64,000 bases of DNA from the NCBI RefSeq assembly GCF_006440675.2, contig NZ_CP083951.1, positions 2,389,501 to 2,453,500 of the forward strand. Reading direction: 5' to 3'. Under the pieces are notes generated by a model. That model made no database searches. It was not told the DNA's origin and worked only from the letters and a program-made list of their open reading frames with translations. Both the position numbers and the translations under genes were made by a program. Positions 33,587 to 42,643 of this stretch are shown here, piece after piece. This stretch comes from Mesorhizobium sp. B2-8-5 (GTDB lineage: Bacteria > Pseudomonadota > Alphaproteobacteria > Rhizobiales > Rhizobiaceae). Each line of letters opens with the position of its first letter. Position 1 is the stretch's first letter.

Positions 33587-34051
33587 TTACTCCCTCGCAT
33601 GAGTTAAAATGCGAAATACCGGCCAATGGGCAATCGCTTCACGCAATCTGCTGAAAAGCTTGCCTTCCTTGTCGCCGGCAGATCGGACCTGAACGGCAGC
33701 CCATCCGGCCTTCATGGTCCCGCCGACGTGGCAGTGGCAAACAATCGCGTGCAGTTGCCAATCCGTTAGCTCGAAGAAGCGTTTCGATTCGCCATAGGTA
33801 TCGTTCTTCAGTCCTTGCGCGCGCAATATTGGATCGGCGAAAGCGATGCTGAGCGCGGAGTCCAGGGACCGCGCCTTGTCACGCACGTCCAGGGTCATGT
33901 ATTCCGTCCCGGGGAAGGCGGCGAGGCACCGCTCGGGATTTCGCTCGAGCAGCATGGCCCAATGTTCCAAACGCTGACGCCGCGCCATAGTCGGAAAGGA
34001 TACTTCGACTTCCGCGACCTCATGCAGTTCTTCAAGTGTCTGATGTTTCAT
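33587..34051 (-). CDS. Protein of unknown function
   Basis: 154 residues from MKHQTLEELHEVAEVEVSFP. AACAGGAGACGGCC before the ATG at 34051 gives a clear ribosome site; the longer frame to 34189 has an unstructured lead. The protein has a helical N-terminal half (RRQRLEHWAMLLERNPERCL) and a later CHCHVGGTM stretch. Nothing links it to a known family. It is downstream of, and parallel to, the gene at 34232. Confidence 0.65.
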   Translation of the reverse strand: MKHQTLEELHEVAEVEVSFPTMARRQRLEHWAMLLERNPERCLAAFPGTEYMTLDVRDKARSLDSALSIAFADPILRAQGLKNDTYGESKRFFELTDWQLHAIVCHCHVGGTMKAGWAAVQVRSAGDKEGKLFSRLREAIAHWPVFRILTHARE

Positions 34052-34231
34052 GGCCGTCTCCTGTTGGCGAGGCGCTCTGCCTGCAGAATGCACAGGGCGG
34101 AATGGGCCTCGGTCGTCCCTATGCAGGCGAACCAGCAGTCCGTCGGGAAGTTCCATTGGCCAGGAAATTTGACAGTGTGCCTGCTTCAATTTCCCGCTGT
34201 CTCTGTGCCTTGGACCATCCCGTGCAATGAG

Positions 34232-34759
34232 CTACTGCGATGCTTCGACCAGCCGTTGGAGCAATGGGTAATCCTTCAGGTCCTTGTAAGGCGTGAGATC
34301 TAACTCCCATGGCACGCAGCGAAGCTGTTCCTCATCGATCGCTTTCTCGTGCCCCTTGATGACGCTTTGGTAGTGCCGCCAGGTCAGGCCAGCCCCTCTC
34401 ACCGCATCTCTTTCGATGCGCGAGGCAATTTGATGGGCGTGCAGATAATGAAGCCGCAACTCGTCCAAGAGAGCTTTTTCAATAATTTCGTGGCACACCA
34501 GAAATGGTTCGAGCCGCACGTCCTTGCCTCTCCACCTGATGGTGCGCGGCAGATGTCGGTCGATGTAAATCGTCGTTGCATCCCTGCTGTACCCAGCAAT
34601 GTAGGGAATATCGAACTCGTGGCTGATCCTAACTCGTCGATGAAGCGCAGAAACGACATCAGACAGAACGAGGTCGCTAATATCTTCAGAGCTATGACGG
34701 ACCTCGTCGGCTAATTTCAAGTCCGCTCCCGCGTTTTCCAGTCTAAGCGCCCGCCACAC
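34232..34759 (-). CDS. Protein of unknown function with an HEIIE motif
   Basis: 175 residues. The centre reads YIAGYSRDATTIYIDRHLPR, then EPFLVCHEIIEKALLDELRL and HYLHAHQIASRIER. HExxE followed by HxxHAH could be a metal site of a zincin-like protein, but the normal HExxH is not present. The C-terminus (VPWELDLTPYKDLKDYPLLQ) is typical of small globular proteins. Function is not assigned. It lies just upstream of the gene at 33587. Confidence 0.6.
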   Translation of the reverse strand: MWRALRLENAGADLKLADEVRHSSEDISDLVLSDVVSALHRRVRISHEFDIPYIAGYSRDATTIYIDRHLPRTIRWRGKDVRLEPFLVCHEIIEKALLDELRLHYLHAHQIASRIERDAVRGAGLTWRHYQSVIKGHEKAIDEEQLRCVPWELDLTPYKDLKDYPLLQRLVEASQ

Positions 34760-34784
34760 GGGCGAGCGCTTAGCGATGATTTTT

Positions 34785-35639
34785 TTATTTGTTGACGATG
34801 ATGCGCTGCTTGTCCCGGTTTTGGGCGTAAGTGGCCTTGTCGTAGGCAGTCTGCGCCTCCAGCTGGTCCTTGGTGAAGTTCGTATAGAGGTAACGGTTGC
34901 CGTTCTTGTCGGTCATGAACTTGAGGTTCTCCATACCGACGGCGACCTTCTTTTCGCCAATGCCCAGAAAGCCCCCTACATCAACGATTATTGTGTCGAC
35001 CTTCTTGTCACCAGTCAGGATGACGTCGCCAATCTCGCCGACCTTCGCATCATCTGCGCCATAGACGTTGGTTCCGATCAGATTTGCCGCACTGATTTTG
35101 TCTGACGGCATTTCGGTCAAGGTCGACTTGTCAATCGAGGCCGTCGCAGTGGTATCGGTTTTGCCATTGGCCGCCTGGCTGTCGGCCGTGCTGTTGGTGG
35201 GTGGGGACGTCGACGCTGCCGCGGTATCATAAGCCTTCGTATCGAAATTAGGTTGAGCTTTGAGCTCATCCTTCGTCGTCTTCGCGACTAACCAGCGATC
35301 GCCCTTCTTGTTGACCCATTCAAGCTTGCTGAAATCATAGGCCACATTCTTTTCCCCCACGCCAAGGAACCCGCCGACGCCAATGACGACAAGTTTGGCG
35401 TTCCCGTCCTTGTCGAGGACGATGTCATTAACATCGCCGATTTTCGCAGCGTCATCAGCGGTGCTGTCATAGACCGCGGCTCCCATGATCTTGGAGACGA
35501 GCTTGCCATCAGTGACCGGGGCAACAACCTCCGTCTGGATAGCGGGCTTGCTGGTATTTGCGGCGTGGGCACCCGCCGTGCAGAGCGCCGTCGACATGAG
35601 AGCAGCCGTCGCGGCCGTAACTAGTATCTTGCGGATCAT
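34785..35639 (-). CDS. Secreted protein with two PRC-barrel domains
   Basis: 284 residues. A signal peptide (MIRKILVTAATAALMSTALC ... GAHAANT) is followed by two PRC-barrel repeats: SKIMGAAVYDSTADDAAKIG, DVNDIVLDKDGNAKLVVIGV (about residues 48-90) and ANLIGTNVYGADDAKVGEIG, DVILTGDKKVDTIIVDVGGF (about 187-226). A Ser/Thr/Ala-rich linker separates them. GGFLGxGEK occurs in both. Such proteins are periplasmic or surface-associated in rhizobia and often stress-linked. Role unknown. GGAGGAATTTC lies before the ATG. Confidence 0.85.
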   Translation of the reverse strand: MIRKILVTAATAALMSTALCTAGAHAANTSKPAIQTEVVAPVTDGKLVSKIMGAAVYDSTADDAAKIGDVNDIVLDKDGNAKLVVIGVGGFLGVGEKNVAYDFSKLEWVNKKGDRWLVAKTTKDELKAQPNFDTKAYDTAAASTSPPTNSTADSQAANGKTDTTATASIDKSTLTEMPSDKISAANLIGTNVYGADDAKVGEIGDVILTGDKKVDTIIVDVGGFLGIGEKKVAVGMENLKFMTDKNGNRYLYTNFTKDQLEAQTAYDKATYAQNRDKQRIIVNK

Positions 35640-36341
35640 TGGTGAAATTCCTCCTGTTGCCTGGTCGATTGACGTCGGGATCTGCCAACGTCAGTTCATC
35701 CAACGAAAGGAACCGCCTTACGTTCCGGGAGGGGCCAATGGTCGCAACCGGCCCCAGACCGAAGGCTCACGCAGAAATAGGCGCGCGGCTATTCCTGCGG
35801 CCGGTGCAATCCCATGGCCCGCCGGCAGCATAGTCTTCTTGAGGGTTTTTCAAGCGGTGGCCTTCCGCGAGCTGGCTCTCAATTGACATCCGAGCGCCAC
35901 TCTGACCTTGCCCTGATGGATAGTTCGCCAGCACGGTCCCAGCCGGACAAGACGCGCCTTTATTAGCGTTCACTCATTCCAGAACGCCAGGATTTCCAGT
36001 TCGGCTTGGAGCCGATGCACCGAACCGCATCGATCTGATTGACAAGCGCGGCCGTTTACGAGCTTTCGACCTTGCACGGGTTTACCTCCCCCAACGAAGA
36101 CAATCCCGAACTTGGTCCACGGGGAAAGTTCCTCGGCATCCAAAACGTAAAACGCCGGTCTAAACGCTGAGAGGCAGAGGGTCTCTGCATGTTCTCACTT
36201 GACCTGCGAAGGGCATGTTGACCGCCACAGGAAAGAGTGCGTTATGAGGTTCCTTGCTGGCGTTGACGGCGCGCTAGGGAACCATACCGGCGGCGGCCCG
36301 TCCGAGACCCGTTGCCTGTTCTGCCGACAGGAACTCGAGCC
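35640..36341. other. Intergenic stretch, no gene recognised
   Basis: It separates the PRC-barrel gene from the 3' end of the PolX/PHP gene. Small frames are present but look like shadows. The 35640-35700 part is the likely promoter and leader of the PRC-barrel gene. Confidence 0.4.
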
Positions 36342-38048
36342 TCATGCGATAGCTTTCCGCGCAGGCGAGCGGCGCTTGCCGCCGGTCTTGGACGTGCACT
36401 TGCGCTTTGAAAGGTGCGCAAGCAGAGCCGCCAAACCCATCGCATTGAGAACGCGCGTCCTGGGGACACCTCCCTTGCGGGCCATCTCGACACCCCAATG
36501 CATGTGGTCGAGTTCGCGGATTGAATGAGCGTCCGGATTGATGCTGAAGATGCAGCCGTAGTCGAGTGCCTTTTGATGCCACCGCCAGTCGAGATCGAGC
36601 CGCCACGGATGCGCGTTGATTTCGACAGCGACGCCATATCTCGCGCACGCTCTGAGGACCTTGTCGATGTCAAGCTCATAGCCGGGGCGACGCAACAACT
36701 GGCGACCGGTCATGTGCCCGATGATTGTCGTCAGAGGGTTCGCGATTGCCTGGATGATACGATCCGTTTGCTCTTGCTTAGGCAACTTGAAGCGGCTGTG
36801 CACGCTCGCCACAACAAAATCAAACTGCTTCAAGACGTGATCCGGATAGTCAAGCGAGCCGTCGGCTAGGATGTCTGCCTCGATGCCCTTCAGGATATGG
36901 AATTCTCCACCGTAGTTCGTGTTCAACCGATCGGCTTCGCGGTGCTGTTCGGCAACCTCCTGCGATGAGAGCCCACCCGCGTAGTGGGCCGACTGTGAAT
37001 GGTCGGCGACACCATAGTACTCGAACCCACGCTTGCGGGTCGCTTCAGCCATTGCCTCAAGCGTCTCGGTGCCATCGGATGCGGTCGTGTGAGAATGCAG
37101 GATGCCATGCAGATCTTCATCCCGGACGAGAGTAGGGAGGTGCCGCCTCGCTGCCTCCTCAATCTCGTCCCTGCCTTCGCGTAGTTCGGGTTCAATGAAC
37201 TGCAGGTCCAACGCTTCGTAGATTTCCTCCTCTGTCGCTGATGCGATCAGCTTTTTCCCGCGGTAGAGCCCATCGGGTCTGAGGGCGAACCCCCTCTCGG
37301 TCGCATACATCTTCAACTGCTCAAGATGGGCCGCCGAACCGGTTGCTTCGAGTAAGCTCGCGCCAAAGTGCTTCTTGTCCGTGACGACAAGCCTGAGGGT
37401 GGACTGCTCGATTTCGATCGGCTGCTTTCCCAGCGCTACCAGCGCGAGGTCGGCAACAAGTTCGCAACCGCGCCGGAAATCACCGGCGATTTCCACGCGC
37501 GAAAACTCCGGATGCTCTTGCTTCACGGATACAACTGCATGCTCGAGGAGAGCGGCGGCCTTATGCAGGTGAAGCTGTGTTTCGCCGCTTCGCGCTATAG
37601 CCAGGTTCTGCAGAATCTTTGTCTGAAGCGAAGCACCGAGGCCTTTAAGTGGCCGGATGCGATCTGCCTTTGCTGCGGCTTCGAGCTCAGCCAACGAGTT
37701 CACGCCGAGCGCCCGATGAAGTTTCAGGATCTTGTCGGGCCGAAGCCCAGGCACGGCAAAAAGCTCCATCACACCTGCTGGCACCTCCTCGCGCAGCTTC
37801 TCAAGGCGTGGATGCGTGCCCGTTTCATGGAGCTTGCGCACAATGTCTGCGATTGCGTCACCGATTCCCGGAATCCTGGTGAGGGCGCCTGCGGCGATGA
37901 GCCGATCGAGCGGCTGCGACAACGCAGCCAGACTATCGGCCGCGCGCAAGTAAGCCTTGGTGCGATAGGGATTGTCCCCGCGCAGTGACGTGCGATGTGC
38001 ATATTCCCTTAAGAGGCTGGCGACTGTCCGCGGATCGGTTTTTGCCAT
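36342..38048 (-). CDS. PolX-like/PHP-domain protein with impaired polymerase site
   Basis: 568 residues. An N-terminal HhH/8-kDa region (LTRIPGIGDAIADIVRK; FAVPGLRPDKILKLH) is followed by a Pol X nucleotidyltransferase-like region and a C-terminal PHP domain with HSHTTASDGTETL, GVADHSQSAHYAGGL, GIEADI, ASVHSRF and INPDAHS, the usual metal ligands. In bacterial PolX the polymerase motif is GSxRRxxExxxDxD. Here it reads GDFRRGCELVADLALV, so the second Asp is Ala. Polymerase activity is doubtful, while PHP nuclease activity is likely. ATG at 38069 is an alternative start. Confidence 0.88.
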   Translation of the reverse strand: MAKTDPRTVASLLREYAHRTSLRGDNPYRTKAYLRAADSLAALSQPLDRLIAAGALTRIPGIGDAIADIVRKLHETGTHPRLEKLREEVPAGVMELFAVPGLRPDKILKLHRALGVNSLAELEAAAKADRIRPLKGLGASLQTKILQNLAIARSGETQLHLHKAAALLEHAVVSVKQEHPEFSRVEIAGDFRRGCELVADLALVALGKQPIEIEQSTLRLVVTDKKHFGASLLEATGSAAHLEQLKMYATERGFALRPDGLYRGKKLIASATEEEIYEALDLQFIEPELREGRDEIEEAARRHLPTLVRDEDLHGILHSHTTASDGTETLEAMAEATRKRGFEYYGVADHSQSAHYAGGLSSQEVAEQHREADRLNTNYGGEFHILKGIEADILADGSLDYPDHVLKQFDFVVASVHSRFKLPKQEQTDRIIQAIANPLTTIIGHMTGRQLLRRPGYELDIDKVLRACARYGVAVEINAHPWRLDLDWRWHQKALDYGCIFSINPDAHSIRELDHMHWGVEMARKGGVPRTRVLNAMGLAALLAHLSKRKCTSKTGGKRRSPARKAIA

Positions 38049-38141
38049 GGTCGAGGCAAACGGGGCCAATCTTCGCAGGTTCCATTCAGGCCAAGGCAGC
38101 GACGCCCCTAATCCAGTCTTGCTGCCTTTCGCGGAATGGGG

Positions 38142-38440
38142 CTACAGATCTGGCAACGATTGGTCAGCTCGGTCCCACCCCGCCAGGGATTTGCTGGCTG
38201 CGCGTTTCTTTAATTCAGCAGCGTCGCCGACATGGAAATGCGAGGGCGCATCTATCGTCTTCATCTCCGCCCAGGTGATCAGCGCCGCGATCGGAGCGCC
38301 CGGTCGGGACCTTGCGCTGTACGGCATGATCGCGGTCGCCCACGCTGGTTACGCAAATAGTCCACAAAGATGCGCCCCTTGCGGCGCGCCTTCGGCAACG
38401 CGGCCGTGAAGTGAGAGGGATCGCTCGGAAACGCGGCGCA
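38142..38440 (-). pseudogene. ligD polymerase-domain remnant
   Basis: Minus-strand reading HFTAALPKARRKGRIFVDYL, RNQRG, then after a one-base shift ATAIMPYSARSRPGAPIAAL, ITWAEM and on to a stop at 38142. KARRKGRIFVDYLRN and YSxRxRPGAPVAxPLxWxE are hallmarks of the LigD primase-polymerase domain. Only its C-terminal third remains. It directly precedes the PolX-like gene on the same strand. Confidence 0.8.
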
Positions 38441-38470
38441 TGGCGCCCGCTGCTTTCGGCTGGTGACGCC

Positions 38471-39237
38471 ATGACCGATGCGATCGCGGTTCATGATGCA
38501 CGGTTGCGCTTCGGCCAGACGGTGGCGTTGGACGGCGTCTCGATTTCGATCCCGCGGGGTACATGCTTCGGCATCGTCGGCGAATCCGGATCCGGCAAGA
38601 CGACGCTGACGCGTGCCGTGCTCGGCCTGCAGCGACTGGACGCTGGCGAAATCCGCATCCTTGACACACGCCGTTGCAGCAGGGGCGTGCCGCGCTCAAG
38701 CAGCGCGCCCTCATTGTCCAACCGATCTGCCAGGATCCAGCCGCCTCGTTGTCGCCACGCAGCCGCATCCGCACACTGATGAACGAGGCCGGCACTGTGT
38801 TGAAGGAACCGCATGTGGCGACGCATGAGCGTCTGCTTGTCATCCTGAAGCGACTCGGCCTGCCGGACAGTATCATCGACAAATATCCGCATGAGATCAG
38901 CGGCGGGCAGGCGAGGCGGGTGGCGATAGTGCGCGCCCTTTTGATGAAGCCTTCCATCCACGCGGACGAGCCGACCGCCGGCCTTGACGTTTCCGTCCAG
39001 GGCGACCTGCTCAACCTGTTGCAGGACATCAGGCGCGTGCAGAACATCACGCTTGTCGTCATCAGCCACAATCTGGCAGTGATATGGCTGATCGCCGAGA
39101 ACGCCGTCGTGATGCGGGCCGGCAGGGTGGTGGAGATCGGCGAGGCCGCGTCTCTGTTCCAGTCGCCGCGCGATGCCTATACCCGAGAACTGCTGGCAGC
39201 GTGGCCGAGTGTTCATCCTTTAGGTCGGTCTGGGTGA
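38471..39237 (+). pseudogene. Peptide-type ABC transporter ATPase, frameshifted
   Basis: ATG at 38471 reads MTDAIAVHDARLRFGQTVAL with Walker A GIVGESGSGKTTLTRAVLGL. The frame is lost near 38665 and continues one frame over: ALIVQPICQDPAASLSPRSR, signature HEISGGQARRVAIVRALLM, HADEPTAGLDVSVQGDL and a normal end (SPRDAYTRELLAA). This is a DppF/OppF-type ATPase of oligopeptide or nickel importers. The Walker B has lost its hydrophobic LLLD. No permease genes are adjacent. Confidence 0.82.
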
Positions 39238-39243
39238 GCCGCC

Positions 39244-39978
39244 GCTGGTTGGCGACATTGCCTGAAAATTCAACGGATAGCGCAGTTGCGCCTGCTGGAC
39301 GCCGCCTTCGTTCTTCGGCACCGCCAAGCCGCCCTTGCCGATGCCGGAGCGGTTTGGTCCATCGACAAATCGCCCGGGCCACCACCTGGCCGGGGTCTGC
39401 CCTGGTCGCGGTCACAATGCCGTCGTCCAGCGCTTTGAGCTCCGTATAGGCGAGTTGGTGCTGTGCGATGCGCGCAGATTGGCCTCAACCGCCTGAACCT
39501 GAGCTTGCGCGCTCCGCAGTGACTTCAGTGCATCATCATACTGCGAATGCGTGGCGAAGCCCTTGCCGAGGAGGAGCCGAAACCTGTCTTCCTGCGCGGC
39601 AGCCTGAGCAAGCGCGGCCTTGGCCGCGTCGAGGTCCGCCGCGGTGGCGGTGACCTTGTTCTGGTAATCGACGGCGCTGAGTTCCGCGAGCTTCTGGCCC
39701 TTCTTGACCGTTGCGCCGGCGTCGGCATCGCATGAGACGAGCCGCCCCCAACCTCGAAGCCAACCTGGCTAACATAGCGCGATTGGAGGCGGCCGGCGCC
39801 TTACGTCACCAGCACGAACTTGTAGGGCGGCGTGACCACCACCACGCGGGCCGTTCGTGGCGCCGCCGGCGCCCCGGCCTCCTTTTGTGAACAACCGGCA
39901 AGACAAAGGCCGGCGATACCGGCCAAAAGGAAATGACGCGACGACAGGCGCCACTGGCAGAAGTCCGCGGCGCTTCAC
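39244..39978 (-). pseudogene. RND efflux periplasmic adaptor (HlyD/AcrA type), frameshifted
   Basis: Minus-strand frames together give a lipoprotein-like start (LLAGIAGLCLAGCSQKEAGA), ARVVVVTPPYKFV, then GATVKKGQKLAELSAVDYQN, a coiled-coil hairpin, YTELKALDDGIVTATRADPG and QVVARA. This order is that of RND membrane fusion proteins. At least three frameshifts or deletions interrupt it, and the C-terminal barrel is missing. It converges with the broken ABC ATPase. Confidence 0.75.
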
Positions 39979-40073
39979 GGGCGCGTGCTAGGCCGTGAAC
40001 TCATAAATTCAAACGGCGATGATGTTTGGATTGCAAACAAAGCTCGGCATTGACGAGTTTGCTACTTGCATGA

Positions 40074-40667
40074 TTGATTGGAGCACCGCCATTTCAACCC
40101 GGTTGCCGGGTAGGAGGCGCCGCAAAGCCCTCGTGCAGCGGAAATCCCCTCTTCAGCGTACCGAAGACGAACAGGTTTTCATCCATACCCGGGGAACGCT
40201 TGAGCCTCGCCAAGGTTCATTGGGATTGCACCAAGCGGAGCGGTTCCATTCAAGGATTAAACATAAGGCTGTCGGCGCAAGCCGATGCAAAGGCGCAGGC
40301 GGCGGATGCGCTCTATCGCTACAACGTTGCGGCAACGGCCGTGGACGACCGTGCCGCCATTGGAGCCGAGCTGTGCGACGACGCCGGAAAGGTGTTAGGC
40401 GGCCTGTGGGGGCGGACGGAAATGGGCCTTCTCTTCCTCGACATGTTTTTCCTGCCCGAGCATTTGCGGGGGCAATCCCACGGCACGCGGCTCCTCGCCT
40501 TGGTCGAAGCGGAGGCAAAGCGCCGTGGCTGCAGCGGGGCGGTGGTGGAGACGAGCAGCTTCCAAGCGCCGGGTTTCTACACCAGACATGGCTACCAGGA
40601 GTTCGGCAGGGTTGATTTCGGGGTCGGCGGACACGCCCGCATCTTCCTGCACAGGCATTTGGCTTGA
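40074..40667 (+). CDS. GNAT-family N-acetyltransferase
   Basis: Up to 197 residues, but only the last 135 look like the enzyme: LSAQADAKAQAADALYRYNV, LFLDMFFLPEHLRGQSHGTR (acetyl-CoA loop), LLALVEAEAKRRGCSGAVVE and FQAPGFYTRHGYQEFGRV. The true start probably lies near 40255 and may be a non-ATG codon or may have been lost. The acceptor is unknown. It stands among decayed genes but itself shows no lesion. Confidence 0.72.
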   Translation: MIGAPPFQPGCRVGGAAKPSCSGNPLFSVPKTNRFSSIPGERLSLAKVHWDCTKRSGSIQGLNIRLSAQADAKAQAADALYRYNVAATAVDDRAAIGAELCDDAGKVLGGLWGRTEMGLLFLDMFFLPEHLRGQSHGTRLLALVEAEAKRRGCSGAVVETSSFQAPGFYTRHGYQEFGRVDFGVGGHARIFLHRHLA

Positions 40668-41733
40668 GCGCGGTGCGCAAGCGCCCGGACCGCACCCTCA
40701 TGGCGGCGACAAGCGATTCCAGGAAACGTGAAATGGTGTCCGCCCGAAATGTCGTCAAGACAACAGCTAAGCACGAGAGCTGTGTAGCTTTGAAACGCTT
40801 GATCCGCATTTTACCAGCGGCCGCGCGGTGCTCCCACCCGGCCGCGATGTCTGAGCTGGTCTGGTCAGGGTGGCCGAGGATAGAGGGTGGTAGTGGTAAG
40901 CCGGACAGGGCGTGAGCGGGGCGAAGATTCCGCCGGGCTCGCGAGCCCTTCAGACGCTGTGGTGTCCGAGGTCGGTCGGCTAGTGCGATATGCTGGTCTT
41001 CGGCGCCCGGTGCGATCAGGGCGACAAGCAGAATAGGGCGGGTCGTCGGGTCCTGCTTCAGCCGGGCACACAGCGCGGCGACTGGAAGGCCGTCGGGACG
41101 ACAGTGCAGGATGATCGAGCAGTTTAACGCGTCTAGTCTAGGCGCGGGGCTTATCGCGTTAGGGAACCGAGACCGTGCGGTTTTCCGAGGTATAGCCGTC
41201 CCCGAAGCGAAGGCCGATCGCGTACTCAAGACCCTTCGCGGTGGCGCTAGTTCCTAGCTAAGCAGCGCCGGTACTGAAATGACATCCCGCAACCACCCGA
41301 ATCCGCTCCGTCTTCCCCGCGGACCGGCATTTCCGCGCCTCAAACAGATCGCGCGAGTCGCTGGGCGACGCACTTGGCCAACGACTATGCGCCGGCTATG
41401 GCCGCGGAAAATACGTCGACTATCTTTTCGACCAGAAGGGATCGGTAGAAATCAGCAGCCAGCAACGCCGCGTCGTTGGGTTGGAGCGAAGGTGGCTCAA
41501 TCAGCTTGGCACGCGCCACGTCATCCAGCGCGCTCATGAGTCGGATGAGCGCAACAGCGCAACAGCGTCGTCGAAACCATCTTCCCCTCCCGGCCAAGAA
41601 GCCGGGATTCCTCGCGCAGCAAGATAGTTCCTCCTTTGCCGTCAGCCCCCTTCGGGTGCGCCGTCGATCGCCTTCGGACGATCGCCATCGAAGCCGCATG
41701 GTGCGGGCTCGAGCAGAACCAAGGAGAACTACC
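40668..41733. other. Intergenic stretch with a possible receiver-domain remnant
   Basis: No intact gene. On the minus strand around 40960-41130 the reading CRPDGLPVAALCARLKQDPT, TRPILLVALIAPGAEDQ resembles the middle of a response-regulator receiver domain, but both ends are missing. A 50-codon minus frame ending at 41385 (MSALDDVARAKLIEPPSLQP) could also be real. Neither is secure. Confidence 0.35.
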
Positions 41734-42177
41734 ATGGCCACCGTCGGCACCTTCAAGAAGACTGGCACCAACGAGTTCACCGGTGTAATCGTCACTCTTT
41801 CGGTCCAGGCCAAGAACTTTCGCGTCGTCCCCGACAGCCGCGCCAGCGGCGAGAATGCTCCGACCCACCGGCTCTTCGTTGGCCGAGCCGAGATCGGCGC
41901 AGCCTGGAACAAGCAGTCCAACGAGGGACGTCCGTACCTGGGCTTCAAGCTCGACGATCCCTCGTTCACGGGCCCCATCTACGCCAACCTTGTAGAGGGC
42001 GAGGACGGGGAGAGCTACAGCCTTATCTGGTCCCGCCCGACCCGCCGCAACGGCGACTCAGGTTTTCACTTTCCCGCCCGGCTGGTCCTGGCGGATGCTT
42101 CCTGCATTCGGCATGGCGAACCACTTCGCGGCGAACACGGCCAACCGCCTCAACCAAGAGCGTCGCGCGCAACGTGA
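41734..42177 (+). CDS. DUF736-family protein, C-terminus altered
   Basis: 147 codons. The first 108 are DUF736: MATVGTFKKTGTNEFTGVIV, RLFVGRAEIGAAWNKQSNEG, GFKLDDPSFTGPIYANLVEG and SYSLIWSRPTRRNGD. Family members normally stop right after RRNGD or similar. Here the reading continues 37 codons into sequence that, in another frame, encodes the end of a serine recombinase. The normal stop was probably lost by mutation or junction formation. DUF736 genes accompany conjugative elements in rhizobia. AAGGAGAACTACC before the ATG is a good ribosome site. Confidence 0.8.
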   Translation: MATVGTFKKTGTNEFTGVIVTLSVQAKNFRVVPDSRASGENAPTHRLFVGRAEIGAAWNKQSNEGRPYLGFKLDDPSFTGPIYANLVEGEDGESYSLIWSRPTRRNGDSGFHFPARLVLADASCIRHGEPLRGEHGQPPQPRASRAT

Positions 42178-42641
42178 ACAAGACCGTAAGGCACTCGACA
42201 AGATCGAGCGCGCCATTGCGGGGATCATGGCCGCGATCGAGGATGGGCTTACCAACCTTCGATGAAAGCGAGAATGGAAGACCTGGAGAGGCAGAAGGCG
42301 GAGACCGCCGAGCGTCTGGCGTGGCGCCCACTGACGTGCCTGACCTGCATCCCAGCACCGCCACTCTCTACCGCAGGCGGGTAGAGCAGTTTACGCAAGC
42401 GCTCGCCGACCCCGAGGACGGACGTCCAGCCGCCGAGGCACTGCGCTCGTTGATCGGAGAGATCGTCCTCACTCCCGGCGACAAGCGCGGGGAGGTCCAT
42501 GCCGAGCTACGCCGCGAGCTGTTCGGCATCCTCGAATTCGCTAATCCTGACCAAAATCAAAAGCCTGTCGATCTTATGACAAAAGGGGCTGCAGGTCCCC
42601 GCAACCAATTTTATCATAAATCAATAACCGTCCCGGTCTAA
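42120..42641 (+). pseudogene. C-terminal remnant of a large serine recombinase
   Basis: Plus-strand reading HFAANTANRLNQERRAQREQ, DRKALDKIERAIAGIMAAIE is followed by a frameshift, KARMEDLERQKAETAERL, another shift, and VPDLHPSTATLYRRRVEQFT, LADPEDGRPAAEALRSLIGE and IVLTPGDKRGEV. This is the coiled-coil C-terminus of the site-specific recombinases used by rhizobial mobile elements. The N-terminal catalytic domain is absent. The stop lies inside the 10-bp target duplication of the ISAs1 element. Confidence 0.75.
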
Positions 42642-42643
42642 CC

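Noticed and set aside
40153..41229. A 358-codon minus-strand ORF
   Set aside because: Most of it is antisense to the GNAT gene; only a short segment resembles a receiver domain and has no start or end.
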